From contig JAUPFP010000050.1 of NCBI GenBank assembly GCA_036925085.1, positions 844,001 through 908,000 on the forward strand: a stretch of DNA of 64,000 nucleotides, read 5' to 3'. Positions 12,925 to 25,657 of this stretch are shown here, one piece after another; positions within the stretch are counted from its first letter, which is position 1, and each line of letters opens with the position of its first letter. Origin of the DNA: Brachycybe producta. Lineage: Eukaryota; Arthropoda; Diplopoda; Playtdesmida; Andrognathidae. The translations under genes were made by a program, and so were the position numbers. The notes under the pieces were generated by a model. That model saw only the letters and a list, made by a program, of their open reading frames with translations, made no database searches and had not been told where the DNA came from.

Positions 12925-13004
12925 ATGGTGACACGCAATTGGCCGAATGAGAGTCCTCCTCATCCTTATCACCAAGGAAGGAGGAAAAATGGAATGTACC
13001 AAAA
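12925..13004 (+). CDS. Weak candidate first coding exon
   Basis: Not a recognised gene. ATG at 12925 sits in a good context (AAAATGG) and opens 26 codons of higher-complexity sequence (MVTRNWPNESPPHPYHQG, then basic residues) that run into the donor AA|GTAAGTA at 13005. The same frame is open upstream to about 12900, where TTTTAG could act as an acceptor. The other two + frames are closed by stops. Against it: the segment is short, no family is recognised, and an open frame also exists on the opposite strand. Confidence 0.22.
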
Positions 13005-16000
13005 GTAAGTACCCAAGGGTCCACTACCCATAACAATATAATGATGACGGTCGTTCGTCGTTGTTTCTACTGTCTACGGCTACTACTATCACCACTACTA
13101 CAAATACTGATACAGTAGTAGCACCAACCACTTGGACTGGACTCGAAAGGGTCGTCATCGTAACGCCACCATTCATTGATGATGGCCATGATGTGGTTGT
13201 CCTTATGAAACCCGCAGACAACACTTTTTGGTGGTCATGGGTGCCATTGACATCTTCTATATATAATATACCACCATAATATATATATCTATATATATGT
13301 ATACAGAGAGAGAGAGAGAGAGAGAAAGAGAAAAACCAATTTCTTCTTGGCACTTGTGGTCTAGCAAATATCTCCTATAGAGAGAGAGAGAGCTTCCTTC
13401 ATCTTTGCCTTGTTTCAGATATATTTACTAAGGCAGCAGCTGGTGTCACCACTGACACTTGTCGTTCACGACAAAACCAAAAACAACCGTAAAGAAATTT
13501 CTCTTTTTTAAAAAACATTCTCGTAGATAAAATGAGAGAGATACATTATAACAACATCATCATTTTCACCTTTTCAATTTAGTAATTTAACAAATTATCA
13601 ACAAATAAAATATACTTTTTATGATTAAAATGAATGAAAACATCATTAATTTGTTATTCTGTAACAAAACACGAAAAACAAAAAAAAATAGTATGCTTGG
13701 TCACTATGAGATTACAATTGACAGTTAACTTTTTTTGTCTTTCTTGGCTATAGAAAAAGTAACGCGTTGTTGTCATTGTTATCGTGTTTGGTGGCATATC
13801 GCCAACATCAATGACAGTAAAGAGAGAGGCGAGGAAGAGACATACTGTGAAAATCTTCCCATGTAGATGATGAAAACCACATTTAACACAAAGAAATCAC
13901 AATATCAATTCTCATTATAAATTTCAACGTCAAAATGTATTCAATTGTATGTTTTTAGAGATGAGCAGGCCGTAAACATTCATTCAAAATGCAATGTTGC
14001 AAAAGCCATGGGTCACTTGTAGTATTAATTAATAATAATAAGTTGTTTATGTCAAAATTGACCAGGTTTGGTAGAAAATAGATTTAAATACACCCAGGTT
14101 ACCCAAAAACAATAATTATGTTAAGTCTCTTCATTCTAGCCTCCATGTATAGTCGGTTTACGAATGAACCCATTGTGAAACTGTTTATGTGATTATTGTA
14201 TTATGTTGCCTGCAGTAGTAAATTGCTAGACCATTGCTCGCAGCAGTTACCTCAAAAGACTCATTTTGGCCAAAGGCTTAATGAACATAAGTGTGTCATT
14301 GTGACGCCACAAAGACAAATGTTGCTGTTCTAACTTTATTAAGATCACACTGCAATAGAAATGACCAGTAAATATGGCCGCCGTTTGCTTTAGAAATAAT
14401 TGTCAAATGGGTATTGAAGTTAATTTGATAAGCAGGTGGTGGTACCGGTGTACCTAGCAAGGGTACCGTGAACATTTTAAGCACACCCTGTAATAAGTGC
14501 AACTTAAAGGCCTAATAGAACTAGAAATAATAAAAATGGAAGTAAGAAACGGAGATTTTTTTTCTTCCAACTTTTATGACCAAGTTTTCTACCAATAAAA
14601 ATATTTAAAAGTTTAATCTCTTTGTGTCTCTTAGTGTGGTGATGATGATGATGATGATGATGATGGTGGATATAAATGTTTTCTTGTGCTTTTCTTTATA
14701 AGAAGAAGAAGAAGAAAGTTATTCTTGGCAAATATCCATTACATACAGCTGCATTAAAAGAGCCTACTCTAAATTTAATTGCACATAGATAGCAATACAG
14801 GGTATTAAAATCATAAATTCATAATCCATTTAACGCACGTTCCAGCTTTAGATATATTTTATATATCAGCATTATTATTACTATTAGTATTATTAGGTAT
14901 ACTAAAATGGCTCTTTGTTTATTAAATCGCCTTTCTTGCACCTGCATCATCTCTCTCTCTCTCTCATATAAGAAACAAAGAAAGATTTAATTCGATTCCA
15001 ACTCAGCTGTAAATATGAAAAAGCATTTTTAACATTTTTCTGGCTATCTTTTAGTATATTAATGCAATAAAAAGGAGGGGAGGACGGTTATCTACAGAGT
15101 TTATAAAAAAACAAACTTCCACAAAATATGCATTCTAAATTAAAGGTTTCGAACTGAAGATTCCGAAAAAAAAACCGGAAAAATCGTAAAAATTAACAAA
15201 AATGACAAATGAAAACCATCTCTATATATTTTAATTGAAAATGTACGACAACATGAACATAACTCATTGTGTGTTCCCTTACAACATGAACGTGATCCAA
15301 TATGGCGTCTAAACACAATGTACATTACAACACTCATGTGCTTCAAAATTTTCAATTCATATCACATAAGATGATTCTGTTAGTAACTGTTAATCAAGGT
15401 ATGTAGACAACATACATAGACAACAGGAAAACAAACCCCACTGAATAAAAAAGTATTTTTCATGTCGTCAATTTTTTTTTAATCTTAATGTAATTATGTC
15501 GTTATCATAATTTATCTTTTATGTTAAAATAAACAATATCATAATTGTAATTTATTCATTTCATGCAATGTAAATGTTTAAACTTTGCAATCATTAATTA
15601 TATCTAATTATAAACAATCACTTTATAGAAATGAATCTCATCATTTATGATCGGAATCTACATACGTAGATTGTGACAAAATTAGGCTATATATTTTCTA
15701 TAGTAGGTCTTGTTTATAGCCACGTATACAGCTGTTTGCTTAAGTTAGGCACTTTCTTCTCGTGCAGATTGCGCGACGGGTTTACTAGTATATAGAAATA
15801 AATATCTTAAACAAGGGGTGGAGGGGAGGGGGGGGGGGTGAGTTGAATTTTTCATACACATGTTAAGTTTTTGTTTCTCTTTAAAATCTAAATGCTCATA
15901 ATAAAAAAAAATTGTTTGTCCATTTTGTAATGTTAGTGGATGACCAACGTAATACAGATGCGACCTCTTAATTTTAGTTTGAATTTTATATGATAGCAGT

Positions 16001-16648
16001 ATAGACTATAGTTCTATATAATACTATATATATATATGCAATCGAAATTTATTTTGTGCGTCATATCACATACTTTGTTCTGAGATATAAAATTTTGTGG
16101 ATTGCTTTATATATTATATATATCTCTATTTCTTCTAATGTTCTGACTATGGGCTTCTGTGATTGGTGAGTCGACCATTTAAACAATTATTACGACACTG
16201 ACTGAGAGACATGGGCCAATTTCATAGAAGGGCCTTTATGCCGTTTATGAACATATAAAAAGCTATAAAGATTTATACAGCATAATATACACACAACACA
16301 TATATGGAAGGAGTATTATAAAAAAAAAAAGTCGAGCTACTTTTCTCAATCAGCTATAGAAACACAATAAGAAACCAACTTGAGATATTTATGGACAAAA
16401 ACCATAAATTTAGAACAACATCCTCTCCACTCAATCTATCTTATAAGACACACAGATAAAACACATTTAAATAAGCCTAGAAATACAAACTTATAAAAGA
16501 ATTAAGTTTGTTTCTTAAGTTTTATAAATGTTTTATTTCAAAATAATTGTAGAGAAAATGCAAATTTAAAAAAAATACAAATTTCTTTGTCATTTCTCAC
16601 ATTTGAATGATCTAATTAATTATCAAAAGTACACACTGTACAATCGCT

Positions 16649-16802
16649 TCACTTGTAACTTGAAGCTTGTGACGTCAGAAGGGTTAACTAAAAAGCTAGA
16701 CATGAGACGTGTGTCATTTTTTTAAAGAGATAAATGATATAAGATATTTGGTCAACCCCTCTGACGTCACATAGATAACTACTTTGCTTGAAGTTACAGT
16801 GC
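16649..16802. mobile_element. MITE-like element with GTGACGTCAGA...GGGTTAAC arms
   Basis: The left arm (ACTTGTAACTTGAAGC, then GTGACGTCAGAAGGGTTAAC, 16651-16688) is mirrored on the right (GGTCAACCCCTCTGACGTCAC, then GCTTGAAGTTACAGTG, 16750-16801). The arms are about 80-85% similar by eye. A related pair of arms lies at 40477-40502 and 40629-40653. It is non-coding; the superfamily is not assigned. Confidence 0.6.
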
Positions 16803-19800
16803 AGCAGCAGCATCTGTAAAGTCATCGTACTTGTCTATTATGCATTTGTATAAACACTCTGCATATTAAATATGCTTTTAATCCCTATTTCACGATTATT
16901 TCAATGCTGAAAGGGTGATTTCTAGATTGCTAAGACATGTAAAATTAAATCTTAATTTCATGCCATCATCATCATCATCATCATCATCAAATGTGATTGA
17001 AACTCTTCAAAAGTAATTCCAGATTCATTTCAATTACATGGAAATAAGGAATAAGGCAGATATAGATAAAATAATATTCAATAATGATGATGTTGATTCT
17101 CCATGTTTAAAATGCACCGCGTTTCCATGCCAAACTCCAGATCTTCTTCCCACCCTGTTTTTAAAAACACCTCGCCACCATTTTTACATGTAATTCATAG
17201 GGAAAGAGAAAAATTTCTCACATCGCATTTAGTTTCTGCATCCCATTTCAATTTTATCCTAGATATATTTTCTACATTTATATAGCTGGCTTTAGTTTTA
17301 TTAAGAAAATGCAACCAATGATACAAACACACATTTTTATATATTTTCTCAACTAAAGTAAAAAAAAAACTATATTTGGGTACAAAATACAAGTATCACA
17401 TTTTTAGAAAGAAAAAAAAATGCATATATATACATATATATGAAGAAGCCATATATAGATGGATATATATATTGTTACCTACTTTGAAATTCAATTTTTC
17501 TCCCCATCAAATCTATAGTGTTAAAGCCCCCTCAGAATAGGAGAGCCAAGTGTCATTTCAACGCACTACATGTATAGGCATATACTGTATATACATATAT
17601 ATCTATGTATATACGTGTTTATGACACATTCCAACTTAAGTTTTGAAGACTTAAAAAGTCTTCTCAAAAACATCTCTCTCTCTTTCTATACATATGGGTG
17701 GTAGTTATGGCAAAAACACGATAAAAGCTGTCGAAAATGTATAGAAAATATATTTACAAGGATGTTCAAAAAAGTCAAATCCCCTCCAAAAAAAAGTATC
17801 ATAAGGGGAAGGAAATGAAAGAACTTCATTTTGTAAAACATACACACAATGTATGCATATTTGCATATACATCCTTTCCTACATATCCAAAAAAAGAAGA
17901 AGAATCTTTTTTTTCTTTCTGTTTTTAGGTCGATCAGTTGACTAATAATACTATATAGATCTAATGTCATTTCTTTTTTGCACACAATGCGTGTTACTAT
18001 TTACCATGTTTGTAGCCCATAAAAAGCTACCAAAATATTTATATTTGGAAGAAGGTGTATTCAAATTACAATTGGAATACACAAAAACCATAAAGGCTTG
18101 ACGTGTGTTGTGCATCTTATATTCCTTTATATATATCTTATTATAGAAAAGAAACACATTTTGATGGTAAAAGGAGGAACATCCCCTTTTTTACCCTCCC
18201 TCCCCCTTTTCCATAACAAAATAAAACAACGTAAAAATACAAGTGAAGAAAAAAACGTAAAAATAATATTATAGTTTCAGTTGAATTGAATGCAACAAAA
18301 GTCGTCTGCTTGAATAGATAAAAACTGGTGAAACACACAATTGATACTTTGAAAAAGTTTTCTATATATATTATTATTATTAGGCCTATGAAGTGCCAAT
18401 TTGCATTTGTATGGATCATCATCATCATCATCACAACCAGACACAAAAGGCAAAAATGAATTTATTTAAAGTATTCTTCTTCTTCTTCTTCAATGGCAAC
18501 AACAACAAAAAAAAATCTTTGGCAAAAAAAATAGAAGATAATAAAATTTTGTTTATGAGAAGAAGTGCTCAATGAATACATAAAAATATAAATGAAATAT
18601 CTATCATATATATTTGTAAATTGTAAAAGAAAAACTAAAAACCGTTTCAAGACTCCAGAATGAATGAATCTTGTTTCTTTGGAAACTGAGAAAAATCCTA
18701 TTGAACTAGAATAGCAAACCCGTCGTGCAATTTGCACGAAAACGAAAATGAAGCCTGAGGCGTATTGTCATGATTCATTGATTTCTTTGAATTGGAGTAG
18801 AATTTTTCTTAAATATATGTAAATTGTATGGAAACACAATCGCATTTTCTAATTCAGATTGGATTTGGCATTTCTTTTCGTTTTTCATAGTTTTTTTCTT
18901 CTTCAGTTTTTCAGGGTTTTTAGTTTGAAACCTTATTATTTGGTATCTACGTTGGTATTCATGTTTTTTTTTGTATCGAATCCATCTTCCTCTATTAATA
19001 TAGTAGATAATACAAATATGCAAAAAAAAAACAATTCAAAAATGGCTAATGAAGTTCACTTTTAGCCTTAAGCAAAGTGTGATTGATCTTATTTCCGTGG
19101 CCAAACTAAGGCTATGCCTGAAGATGAAATCAATGTTTGCACGAGTTGAAATAAAAGTAAAAATATGAACGTGATTGAATAATAAAATATAAAGAAAGTT
19201 TTGTTGTGACTCAGTTATGAGCTTTTTTAATTTAATTTCTTTCGTTTTGAAATGCAATACACTTAAGCACCTTTATGACTCATTGTATACTATTATTATT
19301 ATTATCATCATTATCATTATGAGGATGGATGGATGGGGTGGTGGTGTTTGTATATATATGTGTATGTAATGTGTATGCCCAGAGGACCAAACATATTTAA
19401 GTAAGTTGCATTAAAACAATTAACTTAGCTAATGTACAGTTGAAGGTTGCGAATAAAATTACAATAGTTGGGCCATTGCCCCCCCCCCCCTCCTCCTCTT
19501 TTGTGTAAAAATGGAAGGTAATGCACACACGCCTGCCTACATTACATCTAATATAAAGTTTATAAATGTAAATGGCCATTGGACTCTGAATTGGCAGTGG
19601 ACCAACCAACATAAAAGGTCAAATGGAAGAAGAAGAAAAAAACAAATCTATTATGGCAACCATATTTATATTTCTAAATCTACTACTAGTTGGTCCTATA
19701 TAGCACTTAATATAAAAGGTGTATTCCTTTAAGACCACCCACGCAGCACTTTTCATTTATATTTCATCATCCTTCTTTGCCCCATGCATTCTCATCACCC

Positions 19801-21617
19801 CATCATCATCATCATCATCATCATCAACATCAACAACTGCAATAAAATGTAGTTTGTAAGAAAGAAAACATAAATATTATACACAAGTATTCATATAATA
19901 ATATTATGTCAAATTAGATTCAAGATGGCTGCCAAACAAAGCACATTAATTAATCTGAACAACTGGTATTTCGGTATTTATTCTGCGTTTCAGATAGAAA
20001 TTGAAAGTATAATAGAAACTAGAAAGGCACCTATCTAACTCAGTCACTTTCAAATTAAAGTGTTTAATATTACTTTTCAATTGGTCATTCAACCTTAGGG
20101 TTTTCAGAACAACTTTATTTCTTCGAACTTTACAACCACTTTTTTTTTACCAGTGAGTGACCACTGACCAGTTAGTTAGTTGTCCAAAATCTGCTTAAAA
20201 CCTACTATTATGATATAACATTAATATAATTTTAAACACATGTATTTAGTGTTTCTTTCAATTTTATTTTAGATAAAAAGCACAAGTGTCCAGCTAAGAT
20301 TTGTGATATTTTAAAAATAAATCTGCTGTTTAATATCAAACTACATAAATTGTAGAAAATCAAATGTTCTTATATGAGCAATAAAAGTTGGACATTGCAC
20401 TGGAGAAAGACCATAAAGAATGAAATGATTGAAGTCAATAAAATATTCTATGGCCCTAAATCACACGATAGAAATAAAGAATTGCAAAGAGAGAGAAAGA
20501 AAAAAAAAAACTAGAATAGAAATAAAGTAATGGTCTCTGGGGGGTAAGAACCATTGAAACAATAATCAAAAGAGAGGAGGACGTGGACACACGATGGCCA
20601 TATACGAGCAGCAAACGGGCTGACCAAAGCCAATTTATACGGCATTATGAAAACTACATTTCTTGACCAGTTTATAGCTTTGTGGATGAAAACATCCATA
20701 ATCCTCCTCCTCCTCCTCATACAGTTTGTGAGGGTGGGACAAAAAAAAACGGCCAAATTGCGTGGCCAGCATTGGTAATACATATATGTGCGCGTGTGTA
20801 CGATGATGGTGTGTGACCAGTAAACTGACCATGCAGCCCACACATATAAAACTTGAAATGATAGCCACACCATTGACCCTGGTGAGGAGAGTACCTAATT
20901 TAACTGAATCCATTAGAAGAAATATCTCTCTTCATTGACCACCGTGTGTTTATTGGGCTGGGTCACAACCTTTTTTTTTTCTCGAGATGTTGACCCAACA
21001 AAGACAAAAGGGTCTGGAAGAACAATATTATACACAGCAAGACCATTTTACTGAAGTAATATTGGAATTTCTTTTTAATCTTATTTCCCCCATTGTTTTT
21101 ATACATATGTGGTTAAGAGGATGTCAGTACATATTATTCTGGGATGTGTAATCTTATTGTAGGTGCAGGTCATTTTAATGTAATTTTCGTATAAATAACT
21201 AATGAATATGATGCAATACCTGGTATAGTCGTTGTTCGGTTTTTGTTTCGTTCACAGTTATGCTAGAAACGTAATTTAAAGTGCAATAAACACTCAAACA
21301 TTCAGTACAGTCAATGCGTGATACTTTTGCAAAACCTGGTTATGATTCCTTCTTCTATTTTTAATGAATGTATATTATATGCTAATTTTCATGGTTCGTT
21401 CAGAGTTCGTTTATTTTTAATTGACTATGTAAATTAACATGTAGGCTATTTTCAGAATTATTTTAAAAACAAAATCAAACTTTGTTTGTATAAAAAAGTC
21501 ATTAATCATTATCATTTAATGGACAATATATTTTAAGTGCTCATTGCACTTTTAAATTACTTTTATAAAATAATTGTGCGCGAAACACACGAATGTAAAG
21601 GAAAACCAAACACATAC

Positions 21618-21657
21618 CAGATATTGCATCATACTGATTTTTATTCATGCGGATAGC
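21618..21657 (-). CDS. Weak candidate internal microexon
   Basis: On the - strand a 40-nt segment is open in one frame only (AIRMNKNQYDAISG) and lies between TTTTATTTACGAG (acceptor side) and G|GTATGTG (donor side). Composition is richer than the flanks. No family is recognised. Its frame does not join directly to the other - strand candidate (34279-34381); a linking exon would be needed. Confidence 0.25.
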
Positions 21658-24600
21658 CTCGTAAATAAAATGCAAACGTGTGTGTCTATGAAAAGGGGAG
21701 GGGGGTCTCTTTATGGAGATATAAATATGCAAGCTGATGATCCACCTACAGAAACAATCATGAAGAAGAAAAAAGTATTACAAAGATGACCAGTAGAAAA
21801 GAAAGAAAAAACTATATGAAAAATGTGGGGTTAAATAGGAACACCAATGGGTGAGCATAGATATTTCTATATAGAAAAAGATATATAGGTTGCTTTTGCA
21901 ATGGTGGTCTATTGAAATTGATATTCTGTTGAGCTCTCTCTCTCTCTTTCTGCATTATAATAGTGCAATGTCAGTGAAGGGGGGGGGGGGGCTATATCGA
22001 TAAATCTGTCTGTTGTCCACCAGTTCACAATGGTCTCTTTTTTTTCTATTTTCTTCCATCCATCACTTTTGTATATAGAAATATTGACCAACTTATCTAT
22101 ACAGAACAAAAGAAACAGTTCTTTTTTGTTTTCTTAGCTTATATTCTACGCTATAACAACAAGAAAATACATACTGGATCTTAACATTGGTTGAAAAACT
22201 TAAAAGTAACTTCAAAGTAACTTAAGCTAGTTACATTTTCAAAACAAAAAAAGTGTACAACAAATATTGTTGAGCTTTTTACGCGTAACTTATGTACAAT
22301 ATATTAAACAAGAGACTTTTTTCTCTCCTTCTATCAGAAATTGTTATATATTTTCAAATTATTCCGAATTTTTTTTTACCCTTTTAGGCACAAGATATGA
22401 ACAATGAATTTCTGATATGATTTGCATAATATGCAACTTTTTCTAAATGGTGTAGTAACCATGATTCAATATTATTCGTCGTAAATCTTAAAATGTAAAT
22501 TTAAAATTCCATTCTATACTGCGCAAAGCAAATGTTTCATAAAATTACGTTATTTTACAAGTAGCCTATCGTAAAAGTCTGACCTAAACAAATAGGAAAA
22601 AATCGAAATCATATCACTTCTTCTAAACTACACTTTACAAAATTGGGTTCTCAACGTGTGGCCCATCTAAATTTGTCATATTATGCATGTGTATTTCTAT
22701 ATGAATTTGAATAATTACTTCGCAAGTAGTTTTAAAAATGACCTATGTCAGAGAGACTATTTAGTCCAAAACCAGTATTACTATATTAGATACCTGTATA
22801 AGAGAGACTAACCACCACCTCAAGTATCGCAATTAATTTTGTATATTGTTATCTGTTGGCCCGTTTTAATCCAAGTGTTGAGAACCAATGGACGCCCCCC
22901 TCCCCCTCCTGCCCAACAAACCAGCAAAACTTTTTTTCTTATTCAAAATTGAAGCATTTTCTTTTGTGTTTCATTGCATAAATGCAACCAATATTGTTAT
23001 ATTTGCCCCAAAATAGGATAGTGAATTTAAGTATTTAATATAATAAATAAATGCACGTTTGAGTGTGTATATATCAGTTTATGCATTGGTCCATATGCAA
23101 ACAAAAACCAACATTTCTCTCCATGATGTCATTGAAAAATGGGAACCATATTTTCTTTTTATATTATATATATAACAAAATATCAATGTTTGAATAAGTG
23201 AAACACACAGGACCCACATTGGATTAGACATATTCTATTAGATATATATAGAAAAAGAAAAGAGATAGATGGTTTTGAAATTTCAATATAGAGATATATA
23301 TATAAATATATGGGGGGCCTCCTATATAGTGGACAGTATGCGTCATACTGTCTTTATTGGAAAAACAATTTCAGAACATAAATATTCTCTTTTTCAATAT
23401 GCAGATGTAGTATGATATGGTGGAAGCCATTATTATATTTGGACCAAAACTGTTATTATGATGGAAGGGAATAAGCCCACACATACATACATACATACAT
23501 ACATACATACAAAAAAGGCTCCCCCCGCCCCCTTGTTCCTTATTCCTGAATATATACATATATGGGACCCATGTGTGTGTGTCTGTCTATATGGGGAATG
23601 TGAGTTGTTTTTTTTTTTCCTTCTTTACTTGGGCAAAATGATACGATTGGTTGCAGCTGTGTCTTGGATATAGAAGTAATTTGCATATACTGTATGCTTA
23701 TTTCAAGGAAGCCACCCCCCACCCTATCCATATATGCACAAATATATTATATATTGTATAAAGGTCTATAAATTTCGGTTCGGTTCAATATCTTTTTTGC
23801 TTTGTTATTATAACAACCCTATCACTCAAAAAAGACTTCGACCCTTTTTCGAACCAATAAAAAAATGGAAACAATTGATCAAAAAATCACTAATATCTTC
23901 TATTTTAAATAGTTATTTCTAAAAACAAAGAATACCTTCTTTTATAAAAATCTTTTTTAACTTTATTTTATATAAAACTTTTAAAGATTTAAAACGAAAT
24001 TTATTTTCATAAAAATTTCTATAATTTTTTTTTCATTATATTTGTTCTGTGTTACATTTTTATAATAAGATTTTTATTATTAACCATAGGCTTCATTAAA
24101 GTTCATTTTAAGTTGTCCATTATTTAATTATTTAAAAAATGTAATATTTTTTTAAAAGTTTTGTGTCATTTTCAAAGTATTTAATGAGGTTTAAAATGCT
24201 TATTATAAATTCAAAATTTAAAACACACATAACAGGTGCCACTAATGAACAAAAAAAACCTAATAAAGACCCTAACCTCCGTCTTTTAACTAATTTCAAC
24301 ATCTTTATTATGAAAGATGAAAAAAAACCGTTCACCATTTTTAAACGCAAACTTCAATAAACATTTAATAATAATTCTATGGATAAAAACCATCGTATAT
24401 CCCTTCCCCCTCCTGCTTCTCCTCAATACACATGTTGTAGATTTTGTAAGTTTTTTTTAGTTGTGAGCCAAACTCATAAAATTCAGGTGCACCCAACATT
24501 AGGTGGTATAGATTTCTCCCCAACTTCACCTTCCCTACTCACTTTTTGAAAATAACATCAACGAATACACACCCTGCATTCAAATAACGAAAAATTGAAA

Positions 24601-24775
24601 TTTGCATTGTTTTTTTTTTGTAACCTTCCATGTACTCTATGGTATTATTAATACTTTGGAGGATTAAAAATTAGCCCCATTATTTTTATGTCAAGAACTC
24701 TCAGAGAGTGAGTGTGTGCTGCATAATAACATTTTTTGCTTTCTCCCTACCATAATAGGTACTCATTTATATATA

Positions 24776-24806
<31 letters not shown>

Positions 24807-25185
24807 CCCTACCCTACCCTAAATCGTTTTTTATCCGAAAGACGAAAATTTCATATTACACTAGTAATGGGTTCAATCTTTTGATATCCATTTGATAGCA
24901 TCACTTACAAAAAAAAAGTATCAAGGAAAAGAAATCCTAATAAGACACCCCCCCCCACTTTTTTCTTCTCCTTTGTTTTAGATTATTATCTTTATATTAT
25001 TGGTATTTGAAGAAATCTTACTCTCAAATTTCTATGTTCATTATAAAATATAAATAATTCGTTATTCTGGTTGTTACAACCATTTTATTTAGCAATGGAT
25101 TTCCATTTTGTATTTTGTTTTACTACAAAATCACCTTCTTTTTAATAGGGATATGGGTGCTGAAGCCCCACCACCCATTGAAACT

Positions 25186-25193
25186 TTCTAAAG
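25186..25193. repeat. Target site duplication TTCTAAAG (left)
   Basis: The 8-bp TTCTAAAG here is repeated exactly at 25658-25665 on the other side of the hAT-like element. Confidence 0.9.
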
Positions 25194-25657
25194 CAGCAGT
25201 CGCCAACCTTTTGGACTTCATGGACCGCTTCACCCCGCGGACCACTAATATGAATTTTTTTAAAAAAGATAAATACGTTTGTCAAATAATGATCAGAGAA
25301 CTTCAATTTTATTAATAGAAAATCTTTAAAGGTTGTTTAATTGTAACAAAATTATTAAAGTTAGTTTAATTAAATTACAAAAATAATTGAAGCTTAGGTG
25401 AGACGCGTGTGGTGGGAGAAACGGAACGAAATGTAGCTCTCTCGCGTGCCGTGTTTCACGAGAACTGTACTAGACTCTAGTACATTTTGTGAATTTAGTG
25501 CAATATAAAGGCGAAAATTGTCATTCAGAATAGAAGAATTTATTAAGAATATTTTTTTTGTTTTATTATTAATAAAACAAAAAAAAATGCAAATATTGTC
25601 CAGATTTTTCTGCTGACCACCAAAAATTTCTCGAGGACCACTGGTTGGCGACCGCTG
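25194..25657. mobile_element. Non-autonomous hAT-like element (464 bp) with 8-bp TSD
   Basis: The termini are CAGCAGTCGCCAACC at the left and GGTTGGCGACCGCTG at the right, an inverted pair with one mismatch. The ends continue with related sequence (GGACTTCATGGACCGC against GAGGACCACTGG). The flanks carry a perfect 8-bp duplication TTCTAAAG, the signature of hAT transposases. The interior is AT-rich with no transposase, so the element would depend on enzyme supplied by another copy. Confidence 0.88.

Larger units (their letters stand above)
12266..21617. other. Intergenic or intronic AT-rich sequence, no confirmed gene
   Basis: I see no recognisable gene in this stretch. It contains microsatellites (GA at 13303-13327, GAT at 14638-14665, ATC at 16963-16989, 18416-18433 and 19801-19826), G or C runs at 15828-15838 and 19479-19490, an inverted-repeat element at 16649-16802, and one weak candidate first exon at 12925-13004. 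Many short open frames are low-complexity and are not annotated. Confidence 0.6.

Noticed and set aside
20511..20873. 120-codon open frame on the - strand
   Set aside because: It contains a CTC-repeat-derived Arg run and competing frames; no family similarity.
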